Assembly: GCA_030522415.1 (NCBI GenBank)
Contig: CM060118.1
Coordinates: 21,348,651-21,412,650, forward strand
Source: Channallabes apus
Lineage: Eukaryota; Chordata; Actinopteri; Siluriformes; Clariidae
DNA length: 64,000 nucleotides
Direction: 5' to 3'
Below, one piece after another: positions 1 to 31,606 of the stretch. A program made the translations under genes and the position numbers. Position 1 is the first letter of the stretch; every line of letters starts with the position of its first letter. The notes under the pieces were generated by a model. It was not told the origin of the DNA. It searched no databases and saw nothing but the letters and a program-made list of their open reading frames with translations.

Positions 1-270
1 AAGTTTCCTGGGATAGGCTCCAGTCCCCCTGCGACCCTGTATACATGATTAAACATCATAGATGGTGAGTGTAATATTCTAAGTGTTCATTTATTTTCCT
101 TATCAGAAAAATTCAGGGCACAGGACATCTTGCATGAGGTGCTAATCGTGTCTTTGGAAATGCTAATGCATGTCTGGATAAAAACTAGAGTACCCAGAGG
201 AAATGCACAAAGCATAGGGAGAAGATGCAAACTACATGCATACAGACCAGAGATGAGATTTGAACAATGC
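1..270. repeat. Interspersed teleost repeat, decayed fragments
   Basis: Positions 1-45 contain a 'gggataggctccag' phrase, and about 185-255 contain 'gagtacccagaggaaatgc' followed by 'gagaagatgcaaact'. Both belong to a very common teleost repeat of unclear class. Related pieces lie at 27535-27662, 41455-41720 and 42685-42865. No coding content is seen. The element type is not certain; recognition rests on remembered phrases. Confidence 0.4.
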
Positions 271-468
271 ATCCCATTTACTGCATGCTACACTGATGTC
301 CTACCTGAGCACATTCAGATTTACATTCATGCAGATTGAGGCCACCAAGAAGCACCACAGAACAACACGGGAGGTCATTCTTTCCTGTAGTCATCAAAAT
401 GTATAACTCCTCCCCCTTTCTTAGGCAGGTAAAATAATGATTATAGCCTGGAAACAATAGTACTAGCC

Positions 469-1503
469 TAGGGGTGGGCGATATACCGGTATACCCGGTT
501 AACTGGTAGAAATTTGTCAACCGATAGAGATTTTAGTCTATCGTCTTAATCGCGGTTGAGATCACGTGACGTTGCACGTTATGTAACCACGCAATACACA
601 TTCACTTCTATGGGAAGCCAAACACATCTAAAGTTGGACGAAACCGTGGCACCCGATTGAGCTGGCATGTGCAGACCAAATATCCAGACCCAGTGGATCG
701 CGCAGCATGGACCAACTTGAGCAGCGCTGCTCGAATCACAAACCTGCGCGACTCTGATAGAAATAGACTGCGGCGACCATCAAAATACATTTTACCTCGC
801 TGGGATGCATATGTACAAACCAGGCATGGCAAGGTGGAAACAATATTAAACAGTCCTGACATTTTAAATAAAAAACAGTGGGTCGTGTATGTTTGTGATT
901 CGAGCAGCGCTGCTCAAGTTAATCCGTGCTGCGCGATCCACCGGGCTGCGCAAATAAACCAGATCATCTCTGTGCTATTCAGATAGTCGCGCTGCGCTGT
1001 TCACTGGGCCGCGCAGCTATTTGGTTCAATCGGGTGCCACGGTTTCATCCCACTTTTGATGTGTTTGGCTTCACATACACTTCGACAATGGAAGAAGACA
1101 GGGCAGCAGCAGTGAGTTTGCTTACATATGACAAAACCGACAACGAGGAGATTGTAAAGAAAAAAGGTGCATTGTCTATTTTGTGGAATTGGTTTGCGTA
1201 TAAGAAAAGTGATACGAATGAGACGAACGTGATTTGCAAGGTACGCAAGTGCACTGTTTTAACAAGTAGTGGAAACACGTCAAACCTTTTCTATCATCTG
1301 AAATCCAAGCATCCAAACGAATATGGCCAAAGTAAACCTCAGCAATTCACAGTTTAAATAAAATTACATTATGTAAAACAGTTTCTTTGTGTTTAATTTT
1401 TTTTTTGCAATTTTAGATACAAATTGCTATATTGTGATATATATCGTTATGTATCGAAAATTGCTTCTACCGTGATAGATTTTGGTTATATCGCGCACCC
1501 CTA
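469..1503 (+). mobile_element. hAT-type DNA transposon, non-autonomous, with BED zinc-finger remnant
   Basis: The ends are inverted: the left end TAGGGGTGGGCGATATA (469-485) matches the reverse complement of 1487-1503 at 16 of 17 bases. The 8-bp sequence TACTAGCC directly flanks both sides (461-468 and 1504-1511), the target-site size expected of hAT elements. About 1088-1357 encodes a BED-finger-like segment, with the ICKV start, a conserved NLFYHLKSKHPNEY stretch and the H-x4-H pair. The second cysteine of the usual CxxC pair is displaced, so the finger may be damaged. No catalytic hAT domain is present, so the copy depends on a transposase elsewhere. A long internal inverted repeat occupies about 608-1075. 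Confidence 0.85.
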
Positions 1504-1573
1504 TACTAGCCTTACCTCTGCAATTGCCTCAATATCATGAGCAATATCAATTAATATTTTATTTTATTTAAAT

Positions 1574-1760
1574 ATGTGGATGCCCTGGGCTCGCTTTTTG
1601 ACCAAAGCCCAAACCCCAGCCACTGGATGCTGTGCTGGTCCTAACATAAAGTGGGAGGGTTGTGTCAGTAAGGGCATCCAGCATAAAACCTGTGCCAAGT
1701 TGTGTGTGAGATGGGCGGTCTGTGGTTGTGACTCTAGATGGAAACAGCCAAAAGACTAAC
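1574..1760 (+). mobile_element. LINE 3'-end fragment, RTE-like
   Basis: The run 'gggagggttgtgtcagtaagggcatccagc' in 1651-1684 and the terminal 'gaaacagccaaaagac' resemble the 3' tail shared by many fish RTE-type LINEs (a degraded form of 'ggatgcccttcctgacgcaaccctc' and 'gagcagccgaaag'). No reverse-transcriptase reading frame is left. The class is recognised from the tail only. Confidence 0.4.
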
Positions 1761-2289
1761 CACATTTTATTTATTACTTCACTTCATTACTCCCTGTATT
1801 TTATTGCTCAGTTGCTTTTGGAGCAGTCTCTGTCACAAAAATTTCCTTCAGGATTAATAAGGTCTTATCTTAATTCAAATTAGTAATTTTAACAGTTTAC
1901 AAATCAGTGATGTATAAGAGGAATACAAATGTGCTGTTATTGTGAAATATTTTACCTTAGTGTACCAAACCATGTTTTATTCCTCATCTCTTACCACATT
2001 TGGTTATTCTGGTTAACTTAGAGACCAGACATTAGACATCATCTCAGTTGTTGTTCACAATGTAGAAAATATTTTTTATTTGTGTTTAATTTAAAAAATC
2101 ATCAAACTCTTGTCCAAAAAAAAACTCAGCACATGCAATCATAAGTAAACAGTATTGACGTCTCGTTTAAAGTCTGCTGTCCTTCCCTTTAACTCGTCAT
2201 CTGATTTCTTTGCAATCAGAGTAGAGTTTGGTTACAAGTCACACCCAGTACAGTACAGCTCACAAGCCGTGACAGCGTCGCAGCTGCTC

Positions 2290-2508
2290 TCGGACTGACA
2301 CACCAGGCAGCCAATGGCGTACCGCTATCGCTGTAAAACCAGGAAGTTTCTTCTTAAACTGTCCAATGGCAAAGTAAGAAGAAGGCGGGACTTCGGAGTG
2401 TACTTTCAGAGTTGTGTGGCTAGCTAGCTAGTTAGCTGGCTAATTAGTTGAAGAAATACGACTCAAAAAAACATCAACAGGAAGAACAGTGGCTCGTTTG
2501 TGAGCTCA
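2290..2508 (+). promoter_or_regulatory. wbp1l: Probable wbp1l core promoter and 5' UTR
   Basis: This stretch lies just upstream of the first coding exon, is richer in CpG than its surroundings, and has two CCAAT boxes (near 2311 and 2362). No TATA box is obvious, as is usual for a broadly expressed CpG-type promoter. The tandem 'gctagctagctagttagctgg' motif near 2419-2440 sits in the presumed 5' UTR. The transcription start is not determined from sequence. Confidence 0.45.
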
Positions 2509-22432
<19,924 letters not shown>

Positions 22433-25400
22433 GCACAACCATGTAGTAAAGACTTTCTGTGGTTTGCCGTCTCCCCTTACTTTGCCACTGTACTGTCGTT
22501 TTTTGGCTGTGTGTCAGAAGTGTGAATGTTAATGCAGTGTGGTTAGTTAGTTTATTAATGTAAGAATCCAGCAAAGACGTTCTCAAAGACCGGCTGTGGT
22601 CAAGGACACTGCATAAAAAAAGAAAATGTAGTCATTTGTTATAAATATTACTTACCACTCTGAACAAGGTGTAGGTAATTTTATTTTCCACTTAATAGAC
22701 CCGATTCGTGGTCGTCATACGAGGGGTTTGAAGAGCTGGTGCCGATATAGGAGCTGTTGAAAGCTGACAGTGCGTGTATATGTCAAGTTAATATAATTGA
22801 TGATAACTGGAATTGATTATGTAAACTCCAAATACACACAGATTTGTGACACTAAGTTTTGTTTTTGCCCTAACAGTTTTCACAAAATATAATGGAAATT
22901 GGCTGCTACTGCTAGTTGTATGCACAAGATTTTTTTGACTGCTTGATTGTTTTTTCTTTTAATATGTCCCAATACGTCAGTCTACCACTGTCATGCTTTA
23001 TGAAGTCTTTTTTTTTTTTTTCTTCACCAGAGGTATAAGTCTGAATTTTATCAAGCGCTTGGTGTCCAAATGTATGTGGGCACCTGATCATCACACCCAC
23101 ATGTGGGTCTTCCCCTGACAGTTTCCACAAAGTTTGAAGCGCATGTTTGTATAGAATGCCTTTGTATGCAGTAGCATTACAGTTTTCCCTCACTGGAAAG
23201 AAGCTCAAACCTGTTTTATGACCATGACCCAGTGCACAGTGAGGCATGGTTTGCTAAGGTTACAGTGGAAGAACCTGATTGCACATAAGACTTTGACTTG
23301 ACATCAGTGCCTGACTTCAGTATTGCTCTCGAGGCTAAATGGGCGAATCCCAAAAAGTGAAGGTAATATCTGACGTTATAACAAAAAAGGCAACTGATTG
23401 TTAATGCCCATGGATTTATAAGGGGTATATAGGGTTGGTCAGGTGTCCATGTTTTTTTCATCATGTAGTGTGTATTTAAGAAATATCTGATCTAAATAGC
23501 AAAGAATCTAACCAGATCTTCTATGTAAAAAACATATATGTAATTAAATAACAAATTTGATGATTGAATATGAACATTTTAACCATTCTACTCATTTCAA
23601 AGGCAAAAGATGCACTGAAAATAAAGGAAGAAAAGCAATGTAAGGGCTCTCTTTGCAGATCACATAATACTTAAGCAGTCTTCCAGGCATTGTCTGCCCA
23701 CACAAGTATTTTTAAAAACTATTTTTGTTTATTGTTTTGAGTTTTGGCTTTTTTTCCCCACACTTAAACACCATGTTAGGTCACAGTTAACTGACCTTTC
23801 AGGAAAACACCTTCCAGGGTGAAGACAAGAAAATAACTGCCTGTATTTTTACTTCAGAATGTGATGTATACTTGTGATGCCTTTTTTCAGGCTTCTGATT
23901 GACCAGCAGGGCTTGATGGTGTGGATTATTACTGCCTGCTGGTTTGCTATGCTTTGACAGCATGTTTTGTGTTTCCACATGGACAAAGATTTTATTTTTA
24001 AGAATAAAAGATGAAAAAACATGTTTTTTAAAATGTGTGCGCGGACTAGGCCCCAGACTGCAGAACTACTGTTTATCATCAGTTAATGTAAATTTCATTC
24101 TCCCCTCTTTATTGAAGCTGTTAAAAAGTTACATGTATGACATGGTGTTCTTGTAAATCTTCCTTTAATCTAATTGGTGTATGTACTGTTTCTTTGGCTG
24201 GCCTTTGTTTAGTTTTTTTTTTGTGCACATGGAGTTCACATCTTCGACATAAAAATGCATTGTAAAGAATCTGAATTTATTACATTGCCTTCCGTAAGTG
24301 AGCAATAGAGGCAGGCAATAGTAGAATAGTGCAATTCAAGAAAAAAAAACAATATACTATGTAATATTTTGATAGCATGGCATGCATATTTTGATGCCTT
24401 GTGTTTTATATATAAGCTTTAATTGAAATTTTCAATGAGATTCTTTTTTTTCTTCTTCGAAAAATCTGAATTCAAGGCCAGTGTACGTTTAGCCATGCAT
24501 CAGACAGTTATTGTTGTGATGCTATTGTCAGGATTGTGTTCTCAGCTGAATCGTTAATTTCATTAAGGATTTTCCCCTTTATCCTCCTGTTATGATCCTG
24601 ATCCTTGTAATGGTACTGATTTAGTAATATGTTGCATTTTCTTTTCTCAGTTTGACCATGTAAAGGTGCTATAAACAGCAGGTTATGCTGATTGCAGAAG
24701 AGGTTATACAGCTTCTATTTGGATCCCATTCACATAGGGGAAATTTTGCCTTTAAAGCCCCCACTTCATTGACCATTCTGTGTTCATATCCTTTTTATGT
24801 AGTAAGGATTTTCCTTTATTTTAAGATGGTAATAAGGATTTTTTTGTATTACTGCAGCAATAGAGACTTCTCAAAGTTGCTCCACTGCATTCCTACACTC
24901 TGATGTGTATTTGTGTGTTTGTGACAGAGCGAGAGAGACTGAGGTGATAATTACAGTCGCTTGTTTTTGGAGTGTTTATTTGACCTTTGGTGGGAATAAT
25001 CACTAAGGCTTCCAGCGATACAGGGTGTTTAGATAGTACTCGGTTCAAAGGGCACACGTTGGCCTCGGAGATAGTGCCATGGAAGGGTGTCTGAATAAGT
25101 GGAGGACAAACATCTTAAACAAACAGTTTACATCAGATACTGTAGCTTCTTCCTCAAGCAGTCTTTGCTAGAGACAATAATTCTGCAAACAAAACCTTAA
25201 AGACTTTGTCAAACGTGCAAAGATCATATTGTCTTGTACACCAAGTCTTTTGTGTTCAGAAGCATTAATGTCATTATAGATAAATAGATTTTCACTTTTT
25301 TTTTCCTTTTTTGTTGGTGCTTAAGCTGTATAGTAATGTTGCTTAAAAGGGTTATGTTCTTGTGTCATCTTTATTTTCCCCTTTCATATCTTGAGACCAA

Positions 25401-25700
25401 AAATACATATTTAAAAAGTGGAATTCAAAATTAGTTAATCACTGCAGTATGAGTATTTTTTGCCTTAATAAGGTATCCTTGCACTGGTTTAATTTGATGC
25501 AGTAAGTTTGTTTGCTCGAAGGTGACGAAGGCTTTGGAAGCCATTTGCTCTAAGTTTAGCTCTGACCGGAGACTTGGTACTATTTTAATTTTGTATCTGT
25601 AGTTGCCTTTTTATAAATCTGCTATGGATAACATTTTGTATAAAGTCTCAACCAAATGAATGAGTATCAATGTCCATTACAAATAAAACACCTTGAAATG
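22433..25700 (+). other. wbp1l: Probable wbp1l 3' UTR
   Basis: After the wbp1l stop codon about 3.2 kb follow without gene-like ORFs. Candidate poly(A) signal AATAAA occurs at about 25682 ('acaaataaaacacc'). A long 3' UTR is usual for this gene family. The stretch contains one Tc1-derived element (23040-23470). The end is inferred, not shown. Confidence 0.4.
23040..23470 (+). mobile_element. Non-autonomous Tc1-derived element
   Basis: Starts near 'tccaaatgtatgtgggcacc' and ends with 'caggtgtccatg', inverted subterminal sequences of the same fish family as 4362-4875. Internal phrases such as 'gtagcattacagttttccct' and 'catgacccagtgcacagtga' agree. No intact transposase. Confidence 0.6.
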
Positions 25701-26221
25701 TCAGTTGTTTTGTGATAAATGATTATGGGTATATTCTCTCGATTTAGACTACTAAGCCAAACAGGATTAAAAGAAAAAGAAGAACCCATGTAGTTAGATC
25801 GAAAGCCACACACTGATACTGATGTACTGTAAATTATGACAGATTGAATAATTTTTCCCTTTTGAGCATAATATACACTATTATTTTCTGGTCAGTTTGG
25901 TTTAATAAAAAATGTGAAATTTTATCCACACTGATCACTGTTGTGCAAAAAATAAATTACCTCTATGTCTTAATTGCCACTTAACCTGCTTACAAACACC
26001 TGCTAGTAGGAATAACTCCAGATATGAGAAGTGGTTTTGTGTGTTTTTCAGATTGATTGATTTATTTAAGGTTGGCCATTTCTAATATTTCACCTGGCCA
26101 AAGTCAGTGCAATACACACAAACAGTACATCCACTGCTAAGTATCAAATTAAGCATAAGGTTTAAGACAATCTGTACAAAACAAAGCAGCTTTGAAAGGA
26201 GTCTTAAAGTAGTTGAGGCTT

Positions 26222-26412
26222 AGGAGCAGGCGTAGCTCAGCGGTTCAGGCATTGACATCTGAGGGGAAACTCCCAGGTTCAAACCCCACCAACACAAATT
26301 TGTAGGACTCTGGAGCAAGGCGGTTAACCCTCAACTGCTCGGATTTAAAATGAGATACAATATAAATCTCTCTCTAGATAGAGGTATCCGCCAAATGCTG
26401 TAAACATATAAA
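26222..26412 (+). mobile_element. tRNA-derived SINE (V-SINE-like), older copy
   Basis: Same architecture as the units at 6476 and 16456: 'gcgtagctcagcggttcagg' (A-box), 'aggttcaaacccc' (B-box), 'gagcaaggcggttaaccc' and a decayed tail ending 'gtatccgccaaatgctgtaa'. It is present in this copy of the duplicated cyp17a1 block but not in the one near 42.4 kb, so it inserted after the duplication. Confidence 0.7.
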
Positions 26413-26445
26413 AACATAATTTAACATCTTTGCCTGACTTAGACT

Positions 26446-27460
26446 CCTGACTTCTTTTCCCAGTCTGTCCTGAGCGTGGCAGTGACTTTATCTTTCTTTA
26501 TATTTGCTGTGCAGTTGGGGCACAGCCGGACCTCTGCAGGATTCATTACAGGAAGAGGAAGAGCTCACAGTGCACGCACAAACCACAGAGTACTCTCCTA
26601 TACTGTAACACCACAGACATTAGAGATAAACCTACATCTAAACAATGTCCTCATAATCTAAACAAAAGTTTTAATGTCAGTACAAGGTAAGGTGGAATTA
26701 CCTAACATCTGAGAGAGCTACGTGAGGGATAGGAGAGTGGGCGAAATTGGCTGGATTCAGAGCACTTCCTAGATGGTGGCCTCCAGGTACAGCAGATTTA
26801 TTTCTGTCAGTAACCTGGGGGTGCCTGTCCCTCCTGATCTTAGTGTTTAACTCTTCCTAAAGAAGAGTTTAACTAAACGTTCTTTCTCTGAACGTTTAAA
26901 CCATATAAATGGAATTATGTCAGCTTGTTAATGTAATAAATCAATTTCCCACTGGTGGATGTGTGGTGCATGTTGAATGTGATAGGGTAATCAGTTATAT
27001 TAATATCATATATAATTAAGAAATTTATGTAAATGATGAAGTGTATTTTAATATTCCTTATTGTTTGAAAATTTGTGACAAATAGGACATGATGGGGGGG
27101 GGAACAGTTACCTGTGGATGATGTAATAAATGAAGAACTGTCCACTTTAACACAGTAAAATATCCCTTACAGTCATGAGTAGATGATGATCAGTAAGACC
27201 AACATCCTGAGTGCTTGTGTTATTCTCCGAGCTGTAGTTAGCACGGAGTAGAGCATCCAACAGGTCTCGCTGGATGTTTTCATTAAAGTCTGCCTGCAGA
27301 TGGAGACACATCTCAAGTAAGGTAAAGTACTTTCATCATATTTCATCATGTTCATCATATTTCTTTTGAAGGAGTTCGTCTCTAATGGAAACACAAGTCT
27401 TAAGCATTCTGCGATCTTCATTTGGAAAGACAACAGAAATGGTTTGTAGGCATTCTGGTA
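26446..27460 (-). pseudogene. Partial duplicated cyp17a1 pseudogene (relics of exons 8, 7, 6, 5, 4)
   Basis: This block aligns by eye with 43135-44550, including introns, so it is a DNA-level duplicate and not a retrocopy. Exon 8 relic (about 26446-26570) keeps the 3' coding end but has lost the heme-binding segment. Only the 5' end of exon 7 survives (26589-26607). Exon 6 (26703-26870) carries a small local duplication. Exon 5 (27117-27290) has lost about two dozen bases that in the intact gene encode the I-helix GAGVETTT region. Exon 4 is at about 27360-27440. Exons 1-3 are absent. The two most critical P450 motifs are gone, so no active enzyme can come from it. Confidence 0.85.
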
Positions 27461-27534
27461 ATGTAAACATTGTAGGTAAACATTTTAGGTAAACATTTAG
27501 GTAATCAAATTTACATATTTACAGAAGCTATTGG

Positions 27535-27662
27535 CTATGGAAGGACCACTTCATCCTGGAGCCTATCACAGGAGATTTAGGGCACAAGGCAGCCCAGAGG
27601 CAGGGATTGAACCCTCAACCCTGGACGTGCAAGGCAACAGTGCTAACCAATTAAGCCACCAT
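27535..27662 (+). repeat. Interspersed teleost repeat fragment
   Basis: 'cctggagcctatcacaggag', 'gcacaaggcagcc' and 'tgaaccctcaaccctggacg' followed by 'gctaaccaattaagccacc' match a very common fish repeat. It lies just past the end of the duplicated cyp17a1 block. No ORF. Confidence 0.5.
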
Positions 27663-27699
27663 GTGTAAAGACCTGTCTGACATATATTTAAACCTGGAA

Positions 27700-28090
27700 G
27701 TATAGTGCTGAAGTGTCAGCTTTGTGGCAAAAACGTAATCAGTTGATTAATCAATGTTTGATAAAGTTGCATTGTAAAAAAATAGAAATCATATTTAATA
27801 GTGAAAATATGTTCATTTTCACACACAATGTGACGAGAGCTAACAGGATTGTGCTGCCATCTGAAAAGTGCTTGTTAGGGAAGAAAATTGAAAGAAAACT
27901 TCGGTTTTCTAGGGAGCACAAAAACTGGACGTTGGAGCAATGAAAAACATGTGGTATGAGGAGTCCAGGCTGACTGTATGCCAGAGAGGTGGGTGTGTCA
28001 CTGTAAGAAGAGAAGCACATGAAGCAATGCACCCACCATGCAGGGCGTCCACAGCATAAGCCATTGTGCAACTTGAGTCTTCCACCTTTC
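27700..28090 (+). mobile_element. Tc1-like transposase relic
   Basis: The plus-strand frame ending at 27943 has a C-terminal FSREHKNWTLEQ stretch like the conserved KxHxxWTxEQW block before the second DDE segment of Tc1 transposases. Downstream the frame is broken but continues in similar sequence to about 28080. No termini identified. Confidence 0.35.
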
Positions 28091-30500
28091 ATATCAGAAA
28101 CGATGTCTCTGTTGCCTTACCGGTCAGCCCTTTCCATTCCTTTAGTAAGTTCACGTGGTAAGTCAGTTTGACTTTCCCTTTGTCAGGGGTCCGTTTCTCC
28201 TAGGTCACTGGCCCCATCTTGCAGACCACTGGGTACAGACCTTGCCACTTGTCTAACATCATTGTTTGTTCAATGACGTTGCTAATAGGAGTAGCACTTT
28301 CTGCCCCGGCTGGAACTGTCGAAGCCTTGCATGCTGGCCATACCATTGTATTTGAGCTCTTTGTGCCTCTTGTAGGTTTTCTTTTGCTTCTTCCCGGTAC
28401 TGCTCAAGTCGGTCCCTCATCTCCAGCACATACTGCACTATGCCATCTTCTCAGGTCTGGATTCAGGGTTCACCCAGGCCTTTCTCAGCAGGTCCAATGG
28501 CCCCTGAACTTGCCAGCCATTGAGGAGTTAGAATGGTGAGAAACCAGTTGAGACTTGCGGTAGTGCTCTGTATGCAAAAAGCACAAAAGGCAGCCATTTG
28601 TCCCAATCACGTCCTGTGTCTGCAACAAACTTACGTAGCATGCTCTTCAGGGTTGATAAGGACTTGTTCTGATGGCGGTGATGCCCAGCTGACGGTTCAG
28701 TTGCCCCATTAGCCGTGAGGTGAAGTTAGTTCCCTGGTCTGTCACGACCTCCTCTGGGATGCTTACCCTGGAAAAAAGTTGAACGAAAGCATGAATGATT
28801 TTTGGTGTGGTAATGCATTGTGATGGGAAGGCTTCTGGATATCTTGTAGCGTAATCACTGACCACCAGGATGTAACTATGTCCTGCATTCCTTCTTTCGA
28901 GTGGGCCTACATGTCCATGGCAATACGTCTGAAGGGAGTAGAGATCACAGGGAGAGGGTGCAGGGGTGCTTTTCCCTGCTGGGAAACAAAACTGTTTTTG
29001 AACATATGGCACGTGTGTTGCAATACGTCTGTACATCCGTGAATAGTGTGGGCCAATGAAAGAGTGAACTAATGCGTGCGTATGTTTTCTGCTGTAAAAG
29101 GTGTCCAGCCCAGGCGACAGTGTGTGCTAAATGTAAAACAATTTGATGGCAGCATGTTGGAACAAAACTAAACGTGTCATATCATTTGTTTGCAAAAACA
29201 AAACTCATTCAGCACAACATACTTTTCATTCCACAGGTTAGTTGCATTCTCACACTCAGCCCTCTCAAGGAGCGACTTTAAAAACTCATCTTCCTTTTGT
29301 AACTTAGAAATGTCATTTGGGATCCTCCAGCCACTAACACCAAGACAATCCACAGAAGTTTTGGAGGCTGTGGTACCCAGGTTTTTTTCTAACCGCTGCT
29401 GTCGGCGTGACTTTCTAGGGCCCTTAGTCCTGACCTGCAAGAGACTACTGTCTAAGTCTGGCAGTGGCTGCAGACCTGCCTTGGCTTGTGATTGACAACC
29501 GGACATGACAAATTAACAGTAGTAGGCAGAGTAACAGTTTCAGCGTCCTTGGTGGTTTGTAACAGGCAAATCTAAAAACCCAGAATCATATCAACTGGTA
29601 AGTTATCAATTATGGCAACATATAGCAAATACTATTGTTCATGTATCTCGACAATCACCTCAGCTCAGGGACACTGCTTTATCTCCCCATGTACACACTG
29701 AACAGCAATGGTGTTCACGTAATTGATATTCGACACAAAACATTTAACAATGAAATAGAATTGCCAGTGTCCAAAAGAGCATGCAAAAAATGTTCATTAC
29801 ACATCACACATCATTACACGTTACATCACACATATTATGACTCTCCTCAACAGAGTCCATCACATTGTCCTCCTCTCTAAGAACATAATAAAAACCAGTC
29901 AGGACACTCTGATGCTTTATGCCCTGGCTGCTGGCAATAAAAGTAGATTAATCCCTTACCCCCAGTTGACTCTTGTGCAGTGGTTGTATGAACAGTATAG
30001 CTTCTCTCGGCCCCGGAGCTATCAGACCCAGCGCGTACAGTACCTCTAGGAAGTTGAGTGTGTAGACCTCCATGGTGAGCATTCATGTACTGTTGAGCCG
30101 GCTTCGCAGTCACCAGCCCAGTTGTTGCCTCATGTTCCCGTACTCATGTGCGAGCATCAGGAAAATAGCGTCACCGGTCTCCTCCTTAGAGTGCTCCTCA
30201 GGACGTACCCATCGTTGATACAGGTTCTTTTAACAGATGTTAAATTTCTACAGCAGTGCTTCCTTTGTGTCAGCGTGCATCTTTGCCTGCTCCTCGTCCA
30301 TTGCTAGGTACGCCTCCAGTGCTTTTTCCTGTCAGCAATGGGACGAGTCAATAGCTCCACTCCTCCTCCGGCCACCTCCAGGTCCTGGTCATCTGCTCGA
30401 ACTGCCAAAGATAGTTTTCAATGTCTTCTCCTTGCTGGAAAGCTGGCAGTTTTGGTTCATACCGCTGTACTGGTTAGCTTGGTGCAGGAACGTTCCTATA
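28090..30500 (-). mobile_element. Gypsy-type LTR retrotransposon relic (gag and integrase parts)
   Basis: On the minus strand a gag-like stretch (about 30500-30130; in another frame, with LLTGKALEAYLAMDEE) is followed by a CCHC-knuckle-like segment (29877-30113, YCQQPGHKASECP), then a spacer (29177-29506), the integrase core (28647-29036, with DYATRYPEAFP and VTDQGTNFTS) and a decayed integrase C-terminus to about 28.1 kb. No protease, reverse transcriptase or RNase H blocks were recognised, and no LTR pair was found. Stops and frameshifts break every part. It is an inactive relic. Confidence 0.7.
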
Positions 30501-30849
30501 CGGTCTAGATAGTTTAGTTTAGTAGAGTTTCCTGTTTCTTAAAGATTATTGCATTTGTGGTTGGATAACTTACTAGCTTGGTATAACACTTGTGACTGAT
30601 CTGTTTTATCCATAAATAGTTAACTAGGGTTATATTTTGCATTTAGGTTAAGAAATACAACAAAAGTATAGAATTTAGTTTGTTTTCTTAATTTATTAAA
30701 TACAATTTAAGTTTTATAGGTTTTTTTTCTTAAATCAATACAGTATTCTATATTTATAAAATAAGTGTTAAGGTGTTTAAGTACAGCAAAACAAAATATA
30801 TGGCAAAATGTTTACACTTTAAGCAATATACAAAATTTGTGTCACTCAA

Positions 30850-30998
30850 AAGAATGGCACTAGTGAGCTCCATCAATCATCTCAGTGGTTCCTTGACCTG
30901 CACAGAAGCCACACTGTATCTCTGGGAAATGACCTTGCTCTGGGTGCCTCATCAGATGGTTGAGTAGAACACAGGTTAGGATCTTTCCCACATAAATT
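30850..30998 (-). mobile_element. LINE reverse-transcriptase fragment
   Basis: The minus strand encodes VGKILTCVLLNHLMRHPEQ followed by PEIQCGFCAGQGTTEMID, which resembles the RT finger block (AGKILARVLLNRL...ESQCGFRPGRST) of non-LTR elements. The piece is about 50 residues with no start or flanking domains. Confidence 0.55.
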
Positions 30999-31004
30999 GG
31001 TATA

Positions 31005-31606
31005 TATTGAACAAAAATATAAACGCAACACTTTTGTTTTTGCTCCCATTTTTTTATTAGATGAACTCAAAGATCTGAAACATTTTCTACATACACAAAA
31101 TAACCATATCTCTCAAATATTGTTCACAAATCTGTCAAAATCTGTGTTAGTGAGCACTTCCCCTTTGCCGAGATAATCCAACCCACCTCACAGGTGTGCC
31201 ATATCAAGATGCTGATTAGACAGCATGGTTATTGCACAGGTGTGCCTTAGACTGGCCACAATAAAAGGGCACTTTTATTGTTCAGTTGTATCACACAACA
31301 CAATGCCACAGATGTTGCAAGTTTTGCGGGAGCGTGCAATTGGCATGCTGACTGTAGGAATGTCCACCAGAGTTGTTGCGTCAGAATTGAATGTTCATTT
31401 CTCTACCATAAGCCATCTCCAAAGGCATTTCAGACAATTTGGCAGTACATCCAACCAGCCTCACAACCGCAGACCACGTGTAACCACACAAGTCCAGGAC
31501 CTCCACTCGGACAGCCGTAGAAACAATCGGTTTGCATAACCAAAGAATTTCTACACAAACTGTCCGAAACCGTCTCAGGGAAGCTCATCTACATGCTCGT
31601 CGTGGC
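31005..31606 (+). mobile_element. Tc1-like transposon, 5' half
   Basis: Begins with the terminal/subterminal 'tgaacaaaaatataaacgca' and 'cacttttgtttttgctccc' of a fish Tc1 family. The N-terminal transposase (31303-31539) shows a helix-turn-helix (GMSTRVVASELNVHFSTISH) and a basic linker. A frameshift or stop ends the frame at 31539, and the copy then breaks off where the LINE begins at about 31606. No catalytic D, D or E block and no right end remain. Confidence 0.65.
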
